Shown: positions 1 through 8,511 of the stretch, piece after piece
How positions within the stretch are numbered: the stretch's first letter is position 1
Layout: each line of letters opens with the position of its first letter
From: Nitrobacter sp039808345
GTDB lineage: Bacteria; Pseudomonadota; Alphaproteobacteria; Rhizobiales; Xanthobacteraceae
Direction of reading: 5' to 3'
Length of the DNA: 64,000 bases
Assembly: GCF_047824785.1 (NCBI RefSeq)
Contig: NZ_CP181167.1
Span: forward strand, 1,798,001 to 1,862,000
The notes under the pieces: generated by a model
What the model was told of the DNA's origin: nothing
Database searches by the model: none
What the model saw: only the letters and a program-made list of their open reading frames with translations
Translations under genes and position numbers: made by a program

Positions 1-815
1 TCCTGCTGCTTTGCCTCGTTCCACAGCACATCCATCTCGGCAAGGGATGCGTCCTCAAGCGAGCGACCCTTCGCGGCAAGCGCCTGTTCGATGTAGGCGA
101 ACCGCCGCTCGAATTTCGCGTTCGTCGCACGGAGAGCCATTTCGGGATCGGCGTCGACATGGCGGGCGAGGTTGACCAATGCAAACATCAGATCGCCGGT
201 CTCGGACGCGATGTCGGACCTGTCACCGCGATCCAGCGCCGCCTCGATCTCGTCGGCTTCCTCGCGGATCTTGTCGAGCACGGCACGCGGGTCGTTCCAG
301 TCGAAGCCCACCGTCGAGGCTTTTCGCTGCAAGGCCATCGCGCGCGTCAACGCCGGCTGACCGGCCTTGATGTCCGCGAGCAGACCCGAGGCCGGCGTTT
401 CCTTCATTGGCTTGCGCGCGGCGCGTTCCGCCTTCTCTTCCGCCTTGATGCGCTCCCATGTTCCTTTCACGTCTGATGGCGCGATATATCCTGCATCGTC
501 GGGAAAGACATGCGGATGCCGCCGGATCATCTTGCGCGTGATCGCCTCGACCACATCTCCGAACGAAAACGCATTCCGCTCTTCGGCGATGCGCGCGTGA
601 AAGACGACTTGCAACAGCAGGTCGCCAAGCTCGTCGCAGAGATCGATCAGATCGTTGCGCGCGATCGCATCCGCCACCTCGTAGGCTTCTTCGATGGTAT
701 AGGGCGCAATGGTCTCAAACGTTTGTTCAAGATCCCAGGGGCAGCCGGTGCCGGGCGTTCTCAACTGCGCCATGATGTCGATCAGGCGTGAAATATCGCG
801 GGATGGGATGGTCAT
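1..815 (-). CDS. mazG: Nucleoside triphosphate pyrophosphohydrolase MazG, 3' end cut by window edge
   Basis: House-cleaning enzyme that hydrolyses (d)NTPs to NMP and pyrophosphate in the cytosol. Reading the minus strand from the ATG at 813-815 gives MTIPSRDISRLIDIMAQL, then the hallmark GCPWD motif and the first MazG domain with EEAYEVADA and DELGDLLLQVVFHA, which supply the E-x-x-E...E-x-x-D metal ligands. A second MazG domain follows with EEADEIEAA and ETGDLMFALVNLARH. The frame is open to position 1, so about 271 residues are visible; the family is usually 260-280, so only the last few residues are missing. It is divergent from queC. The two-domain layout matches E. coli-type MazG rather than the single-domain toxin-associated form. 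Confidence 0.95.
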   Translation of the reverse strand, partial: MTIPSRDISRLIDIMAQLRTPGTGCPWDLEQTFETIAPYTIEEAYEVADAIARNDLIDLCDELGDLLLQVVFHARIAEERNAFSFGDVVEAITRKMIRRHPHVFPDDAGYIAPSDVKGTWERIKAEEKAERAARKPMKETPASGLLADIKAGQPALTRAMALQRKASTVGFDWNDPRAVLDKIREEADEIEAALDRGDRSDIASETGDLMFALVNLARHVDADPEMALRATNAKFERRFAYIEQALAAKGRSLEDASLAEMDVLWNEAKQQ

Positions 816-949
816 CGGTTCACCGGTATCGAGATGGATTTGCTTCTCTATGCCGGAAGCCGCGCCGCCGTCCCAGCAAAAAGCAGGGGACCCGGCCACG
901 CGATCCCCACTGATTGGCGCCACCACCGCGGGATGCTATTGGCTTCGCC

Positions 950-1666
950 ATGCTTGATGAAGCCGCCTCACGTACCGCGCTGGTGCTGTTTTCCGGAGGC
1001 CAGGACTCCGCGACGTGCCTTGCCTGGGCGCTGCAACGCTTCGCGCGCGTCGAAACGCTGGGGTTCGACTACGGCCAGCGCCACGGCATTGAACTCGACT
1101 GCCGCGACAGGCTGCTCGCGGGCATGGCGTCCCTACGCCCGGATTGGGCGGAGAAGATCGGCGAAACCCACACGCTCGCCATTCCGACACTGGCGGAGAT
1201 TTCCGACACGGCGTTGACCCGGAACGTCGCGATCGAAGTAAGCGAGGGCGGATTGCCCAACACGTTCGTGCCGGGGCGCAATCTGGTGTTCCTGACTTTC
1301 GCGGCGGCACTGGCCTACAGGCGCGGCGTGACGGATATCGTCGGCGGCATGTGCGAGACCGATTATTCCGGATATCCTGATTGCCGCGATGAAACCATCA
1401 GTGCCCTGCGCATCGCGCTCAATCTTGGAATGGCCAGACAGTTCGAACTGCATACGCCGCTGATGCGGCTCGACAAGGGGGAAACCTGGTCGCTTGCGCA
1501 TGAACTCGGCGGGACCGGGTTGGTCGATCTCATCCGTGAACATTCTCACACCTGCTATCTCGGCGAGCGCGGTGCGCGGCACACCTGGGGCTATGGCTGC
1601 GGCGAGTGCCCGGCGTGCGGGTTGCGGGCAAAAGGCTGGCGCGAATACGCGGCGCGGACCGCTTGA
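950..1666 (+). CDS. queC: 7-cyano-7-deazaguanine synthase QueC
   Basis: ATP-dependent conversion of 7-carboxy-7-deazaguanine plus ammonia to preQ0, the precursor of queuosine in tRNA. The PP-loop SGGQDS lies at residues 15-20, and four zinc-ligand cysteines (C202, C217, C220, C223, spacing C-x14-C-x2-C-x2-C) close the protein, as in known QueC. An upstream in-frame ATG at 914 would add 12 residues with no family similarity, so the ATG at 950 is preferred, giving 238 aa, the usual length. No other queuosine genes are adjacent. It is divergently placed to mazG. Confidence 0.95.
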   Translation: MLDEAASRTALVLFSGGQDSATCLAWALQRFARVETLGFDYGQRHGIELDCRDRLLAGMASLRPDWAEKIGETHTLAIPTLAEISDTALTRNVAIEVSEGGLPNTFVPGRNLVFLTFAAALAYRRGVTDIVGGMCETDYSGYPDCRDETISALRIALNLGMARQFELHTPLMRLDKGETWSLAHELGGTGLVDLIREHSHTCYLGERGARHTWGYGCGECPACGLRAKGWREYAARTA

Positions 1667-1674
1667 CTCCCGTC

Positions 1675-1700
1675 ATGCCGCCGGACCGGACGGGCGGCAT
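1675..1700 (+). terminator. Possible weak hairpin terminator after queC
   Basis: ATGCCGCC and GGCGGCAT form a perfect 8-bp stem with a short loop, starting 8 bases after the queC stop. No T-run follows, so it may be only an mRNA-stabilising hairpin. Confidence 0.3.
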
Positions 1701-1785
1701 CAATCTGTCGATTCCAACCGGCCATCCGCCTGGAAGCCGTCTGAGGTGTTATAGTGTTGCAGTCGACTTGATGTCCGCGAGCGTG

Positions 1786-1890
1786 CTAGAGCATTATCGC
1801 TTCTGATTGAATCAGAAGCGAAATTCTATGATATTTATTTGACGGGTTTTCTTCACGCGAGCCGGATTCCACTTCGCTCGAAAACGCTAT
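1786..1890 (+). repeat. Modular intergenic palindromic repeat, copy 1
   Basis: Starts CTAGAGC, then a hairpin CGCTTCTGATT/AATCAGAAGCG. A conserved module follows, containing GGGTTTTC...GAAAACGC and the core CCGGATTCCACTTCGCTCG. The same 3' module recurs at 33208-33312 (inverted), 33909-34015 and 60961-61063. It sits between queC and the metal-efflux operon. Confidence 0.85.
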
Positions 1891-1924
1891 AAACAACGAG
1901 TGCCGACTTGAGACGGGTACGCTT

Positions 1925-2287
1925 TTGATCCTCACCGCAAACGACGTTCGAACTCTTTGTCTGCGCGCATTACGTAGCAGGGTTGCGGTTGTGTTTCTGA
2001 TCGTGACCTATCTGTTGTCGGGCGCGTCGCATCATTGTCTCGACATGAATGTGCCTGCGCCTGAAAGCCGGATCGTTCTCTCGATGTCCTCGGTTCACAT
2101 CGACATCGACTCGCCGGGAATACTCGCGGATCATCACTGCCACGGGTGCTTCCAGGTTTCGCTGCCCGATCCGCCGTTGGTCTCTGTTGCGATCGAGCAT
2201 CAAGCGGTCGCCGTGCCTCGGGCGATGACGCAAGCCTCCGATCTTGTCCCCGGCATCGATACGCCACCGCCGAAACTCCTGGGCTGA
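1925..2287 (+). CDS. Small Cys/His-rich exported protein leading the metal-efflux operon (CzcI-like by position)
   Basis: 120 aa from a TTG start; no other in-frame start keeps the hydrophobic segment VAVVFLIVTYLLSG at about residues 20-33, which looks like a signal peptide or anchor. It is followed by SHHCLD and later by DHHCHGC, two Cys/His clusters that could bind soft metals in the periplasm. The gene lies 53 bases upstream of czcC and in the same direction. Small CzcI-type proteins precede czcC in other czc operons. The assignment here rests on position and layout, not on sequence identity I can verify. It could be a metal sensor or periplasmic metal binder. Confidence 0.6.
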   Translation: MILTANDVRTLCLRALRSRVAVVFLIVTYLLSGASHHCLDMNVPAPESRIVLSMSSVHIDIDSPGILADHHCHGCFQVSLPDPPLVSVAIEHQAVAVPRAMTQASDLVPGIDTPPPKLLG

Positions 2288-2340
2288 ACGTATTCACGGG
2301 CGCATCGACGTCCTGATTCCGTTATTCGCCAGGATCCTCC

Positions 2341-3612
2341 ATGCTATTAAAGTCCGCCGCGCATCTTGCGTGGGTGACGGTGCTGCTGATCAGCCCCTGG
2401 CTGATGTCGCCGTCATATTCGCAGACGCTGACCTTGAGGGCCGCGCTTCAACGCGCGCTCGCTGCCAATCCGCGTCTGACCGCCGCCGGGCGCGATGTCG
2501 GCATCGCAACCGGCAGGGGTATCCAGGCCGGGATGCTGATAAATCCCGAAGCATCCTATCAGCAGGATAACTCGCTCGGTTCCGGAAATTATCGCGGAAC
2601 GCGGTCGGCGGAAACCACGCTCCAGATCAGCCAGTTGTTCGAGCTTTTCGGCAAGCGCGACGCGCGAATTGCCGTCGGCCGGGCCGGCGTGGAGACAGCG
2701 GCGATCCAACGCAAGGCCGTTCGCCTGGAAGTCCTGTCCGAGACGGCCGTCGCCTTTCTGAGCGTTCTCGGCGCCCAACGCAGGATCCAGATTCTGGATG
2801 AGCAGATCGCCGCGATCGATGCGTTGACGCCGTTACTACAGCGGCGGGTGGAGGCCGGCGCGTCGTCATCCGCCGAGATCGGCCGGGCGGACGTCGCATC
2901 CGCATTGATGAAAGCTGACCGCGAGCGGGTTCGGGCGAGGCTCGCCAGCGCGAAGCGCGAACTGACCGCGCTGATGGGGGATACCTCCGCCAGATTTCAG
3001 TCCGTTGCGGGACGGTTGGACGACCTGGGCCGGCCTCCGTCTTTTCAGGCCGTGGTTGCCGCGATCGACGCGAATCCGCAGTTGATGCGCTGGACCGCTA
3101 TCTATGCTCAGCGCAACGCCGAACTTCTGGTGGCGCGGCTAAAACCCTATCCTGACGTTCGCATCAGCGCGGGCTGGCGTCATTTCAACACGACCAATGA
3201 TGACGCCGTCATACTCTCGCTTTCGGTTCCCATCCCGGTTTACGACCGGAATCAGGGCAACATCCTTTCCGCGCAGGAAAACCTTGCAAAAACCAGGGCC
3301 GAACGTGAATCCAATCGCAACACGCTGATTGTGCTGGCAGGACGCGCCTATGACTCGCTGCAAGGTTCGTTACGCGAACTGAAGGTGCTGCGTGAGGTTG
3401 CGATTCCGAAGTCGCGCAGCGCCGCCGACGCGATCTTCGAAGGATACGGGCAGGGACGCTTCTCATTGCTCGAAGTGCTGGATTCCCTGGCGAATGTCGC
3501 ACAGGCGCGCCTGCGTGAGCAGGAGGCGCAGCAGAACTTTCACGTCGGCGTCGCAACGATCGAGGGTCTCGTCGGAAACCCCTTTGCATTGACGCGAGGA
3601 GTCTCCCGATGA
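2341..3612 (+). CDS. czcC: CzcC-type outer-membrane efflux protein (TolC family)
   Basis: Outer-membrane channel of a heavy-metal RND efflux system. 423 aa with an N-terminal signal peptide (VLLISPWLMSPSYS). Two repeated OEP domains follow: the first half starts LTLRAALQRALAANPRL and the second carries QLMRWTAIYAQRNAELL. The stretch SVPIPVYDRNQGN is typical of CzcC/CusC relatives. The stop overlaps the czcB start by 4 bases (ATGA), so the two are translationally coupled. Length and layout match CzcC; substrate specificity comes from the permease, not this protein. Confidence 0.9.
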   Translation: MLLKSAAHLAWVTVLLISPWLMSPSYSQTLTLRAALQRALAANPRLTAAGRDVGIATGRGIQAGMLINPEASYQQDNSLGSGNYRGTRSAETTLQISQLFELFGKRDARIAVGRAGVETAAIQRKAVRLEVLSETAVAFLSVLGAQRRIQILDEQIAAIDALTPLLQRRVEAGASSSAEIGRADVASALMKADRERVRARLASAKRELTALMGDTSARFQSVAGRLDDLGRPPSFQAVVAAIDANPQLMRWTAIYAQRNAELLVARLKPYPDVRISAGWRHFNTTNDDAVILSLSVPIPVYDRNQGNILSAQENLAKTRAERESNRNTLIVLAGRAYDSLQGSLRELKVLREVAIPKSRSAADAIFEGYGQGRFSLLEVLDSLANVAQARLREQEAQQNFHVGVATIEGLVGNPFALTRGVSR

Positions 3613-4598
3613 AGGCATTCACGATCATCGCACTGGCCGTCGCGGTGCTTGCAGTCGCAGGGGTCGGCTATCGCATGCTGGGCCTGACAGACCCCGGTGT
3701 TCACGCATGGCGTGAGGATCACGATCACGCGGCTGATGAACACAGGCGAGGACATGTCGAGGAGGACGAGCATGGCGCCAAGCGCATCCTGATCAGCGAT
3801 GTCAAACTCGCGGCCGCCGGAGCGGTGCTTGCCGAGGCCGGAGAGGTTACGCTCAGCGACACGCTATCGTTCAACGGTGTGTTGCGGGCCAATCAGGAGA
3901 CTGTGGTTCAGGTCACGCCGCGGTTTCCGGGCATCGTCCGCTCGATCAGGAAAAGGATCGGGGACACCGTCGCAAGTAACGACCTGCTTGCATCGATCGA
4001 AAGCAATCAAAGCCTCACCGTCTACGATCTCAAAGCGCCGATCCGCGGCACCGTGATCGATCGCCAGATATCGCTCGGCGAGTATGCCTCGGAACAGAAG
4101 CCCGCATTCGTGGTCGCGGACCTGTCGACGATCTGGGTCGACCTTTCGATCTATCGCCAGGATCTGAAGCGGGTTCGAACCGGAGATGAAGTGCTGATCG
4201 ATCCGGATGACGGCGGTGCGGACATCAAAGGGCACATCTCCTATGTCGCGCCGATCGGATCGATCGACACGCAGACCGCGATCGCCCGGCTCGTCCTGAC
4301 CAACACCGACGGACGCCTGCGCCCGGGACTGTTCGTTACGGCCAGGCTAGTCCTGACGAAACGCAGTGTGCCGGTTGCCGTTCGCGCCGGAGCGATCCAG
4401 ACGCTGGACAACAAGACGGTCGTTTTCGTTCGGGAGGACAAAGACAAGATCGAGGCTCGTCCGGTCGAGGTCGGAGAATCCGATGCAAGGTTCGTGGAGA
4501 TTCGAGCCGGCATGGCGGCGGGAGAACCCTATGTCGCCGAAAACAGCTTCGTGGTGAAGGCCGAGATGGGCAAGGGCGAGGGCGAGCATGAGCATTGA
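3609..4598 (+). CDS. czcB: CzcB-type periplasmic adaptor (membrane fusion protein) with His-rich N-terminus
   Basis: Links the CzcA permease to the CzcC channel across the periplasm. 329 aa: an N-terminal membrane anchor (IIALAVAVLAVAGVGY), then an acidic/His-rich stretch at about residues 32-57 with HDHAADEHRRGH and further His. A barrel-sandwich (lipoyl-like) domain with PRFPGIVRSIRK and APIRGTVIDRQISLGEY comes next, followed by a beta-barrel. The C-terminus ends EGEHEH. The His clusters are plausible metal-binding sites, known from CzcB relatives that hand Zn/Co/Cd to the permease. It overlaps czcC by 4 bases and czcA by 11. Confidence 0.92.
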   Translation: MKAFTIIALAVAVLAVAGVGYRMLGLTDPGVHAWREDHDHAADEHRRGHVEEDEHGAKRILISDVKLAAAGAVLAEAGEVTLSDTLSFNGVLRANQETVVQVTPRFPGIVRSIRKRIGDTVASNDLLASIESNQSLTVYDLKAPIRGTVIDRQISLGEYASEQKPAFVVADLSTIWVDLSIYRQDLKRVRTGDEVLIDPDDGGADIKGHISYVAPIGSIDTQTAIARLVLTNTDGRLRPGLFVTARLVLTKRSVPVAVRAGAIQTLDNKTVVFVREDKDKIEARPVEVGESDARFVEIRAGMAAGEPYVAENSFVVKAEMGKGEGEHEH

Positions 4599-7500
4599 TG
4601 CTGTCCTTGCCTTCTCCATTCGCCAGCGCTGGCTGATAACGCTGTTCGTGCTGGGGGTCGGCGTCCTCGGAGCGTGGAATTTCACCAGGCTTCCCATCGA
4701 TGCCGTACCTGATATCACCAACGTGCAGGTCCAGATCAATATCCGCGCGCCGGGCTACTCGCCGCTGGAAACCGAACAACGGATTACATTTCCTGTCGAG
4801 ACCGCGATGGGCGGTCTGCCGAAACTCGACTACACGCGCTCGAGTTCGCGCTACGGCCTGAGTCAGGTCACTGTCGTCTTTCTCGACGGCACAGACATCT
4901 ACTTCGCGCGCCAGCTCGTCAACGAGCGCATTCAGCGCGTACGAGATCAATTGCCGCCCGGCGTCGAAGTCGCGATGGGGCCGGTGTCGACCGGCCTCGG
5001 CGAAATCTTCATGTATACCGTGGAAGCGAGGCCGGGCGCCCGGACGGCTGGTGGAGGAGAGTTTACACCGAGCGACCTGCGCACCATTCAGGACTGGATC
5101 ATCAAGCCGCAACTTCGCAACGTTCCCGGCGTGATCGAAGTCAACACGATCGGTGGCTACGAGCGCCAGTTTCATGTGTTGCCGGATCCCGGACGCCTGA
5201 TGGCCTACAATTTCGGGTTTCGCGACGTGATGACCGCGCTTGCGGCCAACAACGCCAACGTCGGCGCGGGCTACATCGAGCGGAACGGCGAACAATATCT
5301 CGTCCGCGCGCCGGGGCAGGTCGCCAACATCGCTGAAATCCAGGACATCGTCATTGGTTCGCGCGAGGGCATTCCCGTCCGCATCCGTGATGTGGCGAAT
5401 GTGAAGGAGGGCAGGGATCTCAGGACCGGCGCCGCCACGATGGACGGGAAGGAAACCGTGCTCGGTACGGCGATGCTCCTTATAGGAGAGAACAGTCGCG
5501 CTGTCGCAAGACTGGTGGCTGCAAAGCTCGACGAGATCGTCAGGTCCTTGCCGGAAGGCGTGATCGCGCGCACCGTCTATGATCGGACCGTCCTGGTCGA
5601 TGCAACCATCAGAACCGTTCAGAAAAACCTGATCGAGGGCGCGCTTCTCGTCATCGCGGTTCTGTTCATTATCCTCGGCAACATCCGCGCGGCGATCGTG
5701 ACGGCGTGCGTGATTCCGCTTTCCATGCTCTTCACCATCACCGGGATGGTCGAAACGAAAGTCAGCGCCAATCTCATGAGTCTCGGCGCCATTGATTTCG
5801 GCATCATCGTCGATGGCGCCGTCATCATCGTCGAAAACTGCCTGCGGCTCCTCGCGGAACAGCAGCGCAGGAAAGGCCGGATTCTGTCACTCGATGAGCG
5901 GCTGCAGACCATACTGGATGGATCCCGCGAGGTCATCAAGCCAAGCCTTTTCGGCACGATGATCATCGCGGTTGTCTACCTGCCGGTGCTGACCCTCACG
6001 GGCATTGAAGGAAAAATGTTCACGCCGATGGCGCTGACGGTGCTGATGGCGTTGCTGGGCGCCGCCCTTTTCTCCGTGACGTTCGTGCCGGCGGCGGTCG
6101 CGATCGTCGTCACTGGCAAGGTCTCCGAAAAGGAGAACATTTTCATGCGCGGCGCAAAGCAGGTTTATTTGCCCATGCTTGATGGCGCGATCCGGTACCG
6201 GCACATGGTTGCGGCTGGCGCCGTCGTCATCGTCCTCGCCAGCGCAGTTGCGGCGACGCGCATGGGTGGCGAATTCATTCCGTCACTCGATGAGGGAGAC
6301 ATCGCGATCGCGGCGATCCGGATACCCGGGACCAGCCTGACGCAATCGCTCGACCTTCAGATGTCGCTGGAAAGAAGAATAAAGCAGCTACCCGAGGTAA
6401 GGGATTTCTTCGCGCGAACCGGCACGGCGGAGGTCGCCACCGATGCCATGCCGCCGTCGATCTCGGACGGCTACATCATGCTGAAGCCACGCCGGGAGTG
6501 GCCTGATCCGTCAAGGTTGAAGTCCGATCTGGTGGAGGAGATTGAAGCGGCCGCGAATGAAATTCCGGGCAGCAGCTACGAAATCTCGCAACCGATCCAG
6601 TTGCGCGTCAACGAACTGATTTCAGGCGTGCGGAGCGACCTCGGCATCAAGATCTTCGGCGACGACATGGATATTCTGCTGGGAGCCGCGGAGCAGGTGA
6701 GGGACGTCATCAGGGGTATTGCCGGCGCGAGCGACGTGAAAGCCGAGCAGGTGTCGGGACTACCCATTCTGACGGTTAAGCTCGACCGTCAGGCGCTGTC
6801 GCGCTACGGCCTCAGCATCGCTGACGTCCAGAGCGTCGTGGAGATCGCCATCGGTGGCAAGAGTGCCGGGAAGTTGTTCGAGGGGGACCGGCGTTTCGAT
6901 ATCGTCGTTCGGCTCCCCGAAAGCCTGAGGGGCCGCCTGGAATCGATCCGCGCCATTTCCATTCCGCTGCCTTCAGCCGGGATCGCAGCGGCGGAGGCGA
7001 CGAAGGTGGCATGGGCGCCGCCGCCGGTGCAGATGCGTTATGTGCCGTTGTCATCGGTGGCGGCGGTCGAAGTCGCGCCAGGCCCCAATCAGATCAGTCG
7101 CGAGAACGGAAAGCGTCGCATCGTCGTCACCGCCAACGTTCGTGAACGCGACCTTGGGTCATTCGTGGCTGACGCGAAGCTGGCGGTCGCGGAAAAGGTC
7201 AAGCTGCCGCCGGGATACTGGATCGGATGGGGAGGGCAGTTCGAGCAGCTCGTTTCGGCCACCCAGCGATTGACCATCGTAGTGCCGGTCGCGCTGGCGC
7301 TCGTGCTGCTGCTGTTGTTCATGAGCTTCGGATCGGTCGCCGATGCGCTGCTGGTATTCAGCGGCGTGCCGCTCGCTTTGACAGGGGGCGTGCTGGCGCT
7401 GCTGCTGCGCGGCCTGCCGCTCTCGATCAGCGCCGGAGTGGGTTTCATCGCGCTGTCCGGGGTCGCGGTGCTGAACGGCATGGTCATCGTCGCATTCATC

Positions 7501-7824
7501 GAGCGGCTGCGGCGCGAGGGAAAACCCGTGCTGGACGCCGTGCATCAGGGTGCATCGACCCGGCTGCGGCCGGTTCTGATGACGGCGCTGGTCGCCTCGC
7601 TGGGGTTCGTTCCGATGGCGATCGCGACCGGAGCGGGCGCGGAAGTCCAGCGCCCATTGGCGACGGTCGTGATCGGCGGCATCATCTCGTCCACCATCCT
7701 CACGCTGCTGGTGCTGCCGGCGTTGTATATCCTGTTCCGAAAAGACTTCCACCCGGCGCCGGATTCCGGCGCACAACCCATCACTGGCCGCGAGTTCGTC
7801 AGGGACGGGCGGCAGAACAGATGA
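4588..7824 (+). CDS. czcA: CzcA-type heavy-metal RND permease (HME1 class, Zn/Co/Cd)
   Basis: Inner-membrane proton-driven exporter, 1078 aa with 12 predicted membrane helices and two large periplasmic loops. The fourth-helix motif reads DFGIIVDGAVIIVEN, with D403, D409 and E416. These correspond to the essential D402/D408/E415 of Cupriavidus CzcA, and the pattern fits the HME1 subclass (divalent Zn, Co, Cd) rather than the Cu/Ag subclass. The N-terminus IRQRWLITLFVLGVGVLGAWNF is a typical HME-RND start. Translation likely couples to czcB through the 11-base overlap. The metal is inferred from the motif only. Confidence 0.94.
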   Translation: MSIDAVLAFSIRQRWLITLFVLGVGVLGAWNFTRLPIDAVPDITNVQVQINIRAPGYSPLETEQRITFPVETAMGGLPKLDYTRSSSRYGLSQVTVVFLDGTDIYFARQLVNERIQRVRDQLPPGVEVAMGPVSTGLGEIFMYTVEARPGARTAGGGEFTPSDLRTIQDWIIKPQLRNVPGVIEVNTIGGYERQFHVLPDPGRLMAYNFGFRDVMTALAANNANVGAGYIERNGEQYLVRAPGQVANIAEIQDIVIGSREGIPVRIRDVANVKEGRDLRTGAATMDGKETVLGTAMLLIGENSRAVARLVAAKLDEIVRSLPEGVIARTVYDRTVLVDATIRTVQKNLIEGALLVIAVLFIILGNIRAAIVTACVIPLSMLFTITGMVETKVSANLMSLGAIDFGIIVDGAVIIVENCLRLLAEQQRRKGRILSLDERLQTILDGSREVIKPSLFGTMIIAVVYLPVLTLTGIEGKMFTPMALTVLMALLGAALFSVTFVPAAVAIVVTGKVSEKENIFMRGAKQVYLPMLDGAIRYRHMVAAGAVVIVLASAVAATRMGGEFIPSLDEGDIAIAAIRIPGTSLTQSLDLQMSLERRIKQLPEVRDFFARTGTAEVATDAMPPSISDGYIMLKPRREWPDPSRLKSDLVEEIEAAANEIPGSSYEISQPIQLRVNELISGVRSDLGIKIFGDDMDILLGAAEQVRDVIRGIAGASDVKAEQVSGLPILTVKLDRQALSRYGLSIADVQSVVEIAIGGKSAGKLFEGDRRFDIVVRLPESLRGRLESIRAISIPLPSAGIAAAEATKVAWAPPPVQMRYVPLSSVAAVEVAPGPNQISRENGKRRIVVTANVRERDLGSFVADAKLAVAEKVKLPPGYWIGWGGQFEQLVSATQRLTIVVPVALALVLLLLFMSFGSVADALLVFSGVPLALTGGVLALLLRGLPLSISAGVGFIALSGVAVLNGMVIVAFIERLRREGKPVLDAVHQGASTRLRPVLMTALVASLGFVPMAIATGAGAEVQRPLATVVIGGIISSTILTLLVLPALYILFRKDFHPAPDSGAQPITGREFVRDGRQNR

Positions 7825-7872
7825 CTGGTGCCGGTATCCGCGCCGGGTGGAGGCGGGACGGATCGAAGCGGC

Positions 7873-8217
7873 TTATCGCGCGCCTTCGACCGCATCTACT
7901 GCGTCGAGAACTCTTGCAGAAAAGACGACAGCGGCCCCGGTGTTCATAGCAACAGCAACTCCGAGCGCCTCGGCAATTTCCTCGCGCGTTGCGCCCTCTT
8001 TTACCGCCTTCGCCGAGTGAACGGCGATGCAGCCGTCGCAGCGCGTCGTTACCGCGACAGCAAGCGAGATGAGCTCGCGGGTTTTTTCATCCAGATGTCC
8101 CGTCTTGGCGCCTGCGCCGCCAGCCATTCGATAGGCATCAACGGTGTCAGGTGAAAGTTTGCGCAGTTCGCCGACGCGTGCCGACAACTTATTCCGAAAA
8201 TTCGCCCAATCAAGCAT
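7873..8217 (-). CDS. AhpD-like carboxymuconolactone decarboxylase family protein
   Basis: 114 aa, the usual size for single-domain CMD/AhpD-like proteins. The alkylhydroperoxidase core is visible: E-L-I-S-L-A-V-A-V then CDGCIAVHS, the C-x-x-C-x3-H redox site, followed by GATREEIAEALGVA. It probably acts as a thiol-dependent peroxidase or disulfide reductase; the CxxC argues against a true decarboxylase. The start at 8217 has GGAG eight bases upstream. It is divergent from a TetR gene, and a 16-bp palindrome lies 29-44 bases upstream of its start codon, so it is the likely target of that repressor. Confidence 0.88.
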   Translation of the reverse strand: MLDWANFRNKLSARVGELRKLSPDTVDAYRMAGGAGAKTGHLDEKTRELISLAVAVTTRCDGCIAVHSAKAVKEGATREEIAEALGVAVAMNTGAAVVFSARVLDAVDAVEGAR

Positions 8218-8245
8218 ACATAATCTCCAGTTTGATGTGTACTTA

Positions 8246-8261
8246 GACAGACAAGTCTGTC
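8246..8261. promoter_or_regulatory. Palindromic operator, likely TetR-family
   Basis: GACAGAC and GTCTGTC are perfect inverted arms around a 2-base centre, in the intergenic space between the AhpD-like gene and the TetR gene. The shape (GAC-GAC/GTC-GTC arms, about 16 bp) resembles known TetR-family operators. No second copy was noticed in the window. Confidence 0.6.
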
Positions 8262-8511
8262 CATGCTAGTGCATAAGTGACCACTGTCAACAGCGTTTCT
8301 GCGCGTCCAGCGGTAACAAGATTATGAGCGTTTCGCATGACAGAAAGAAGGGTGTGGGCAGAACGCAGCAGTGGCTTGCAATATACGTGCTACCGTTGAA
8401 TCTGACGGGTACAAATCATGGGCGCGATTATCCGGCGACGATTAACGGGTTCGCTGTAGTTTGAGCGGAGGACTTGACTTTAGCGCCTCTTTACGGAGCG
8501 AAAATAGGCGG

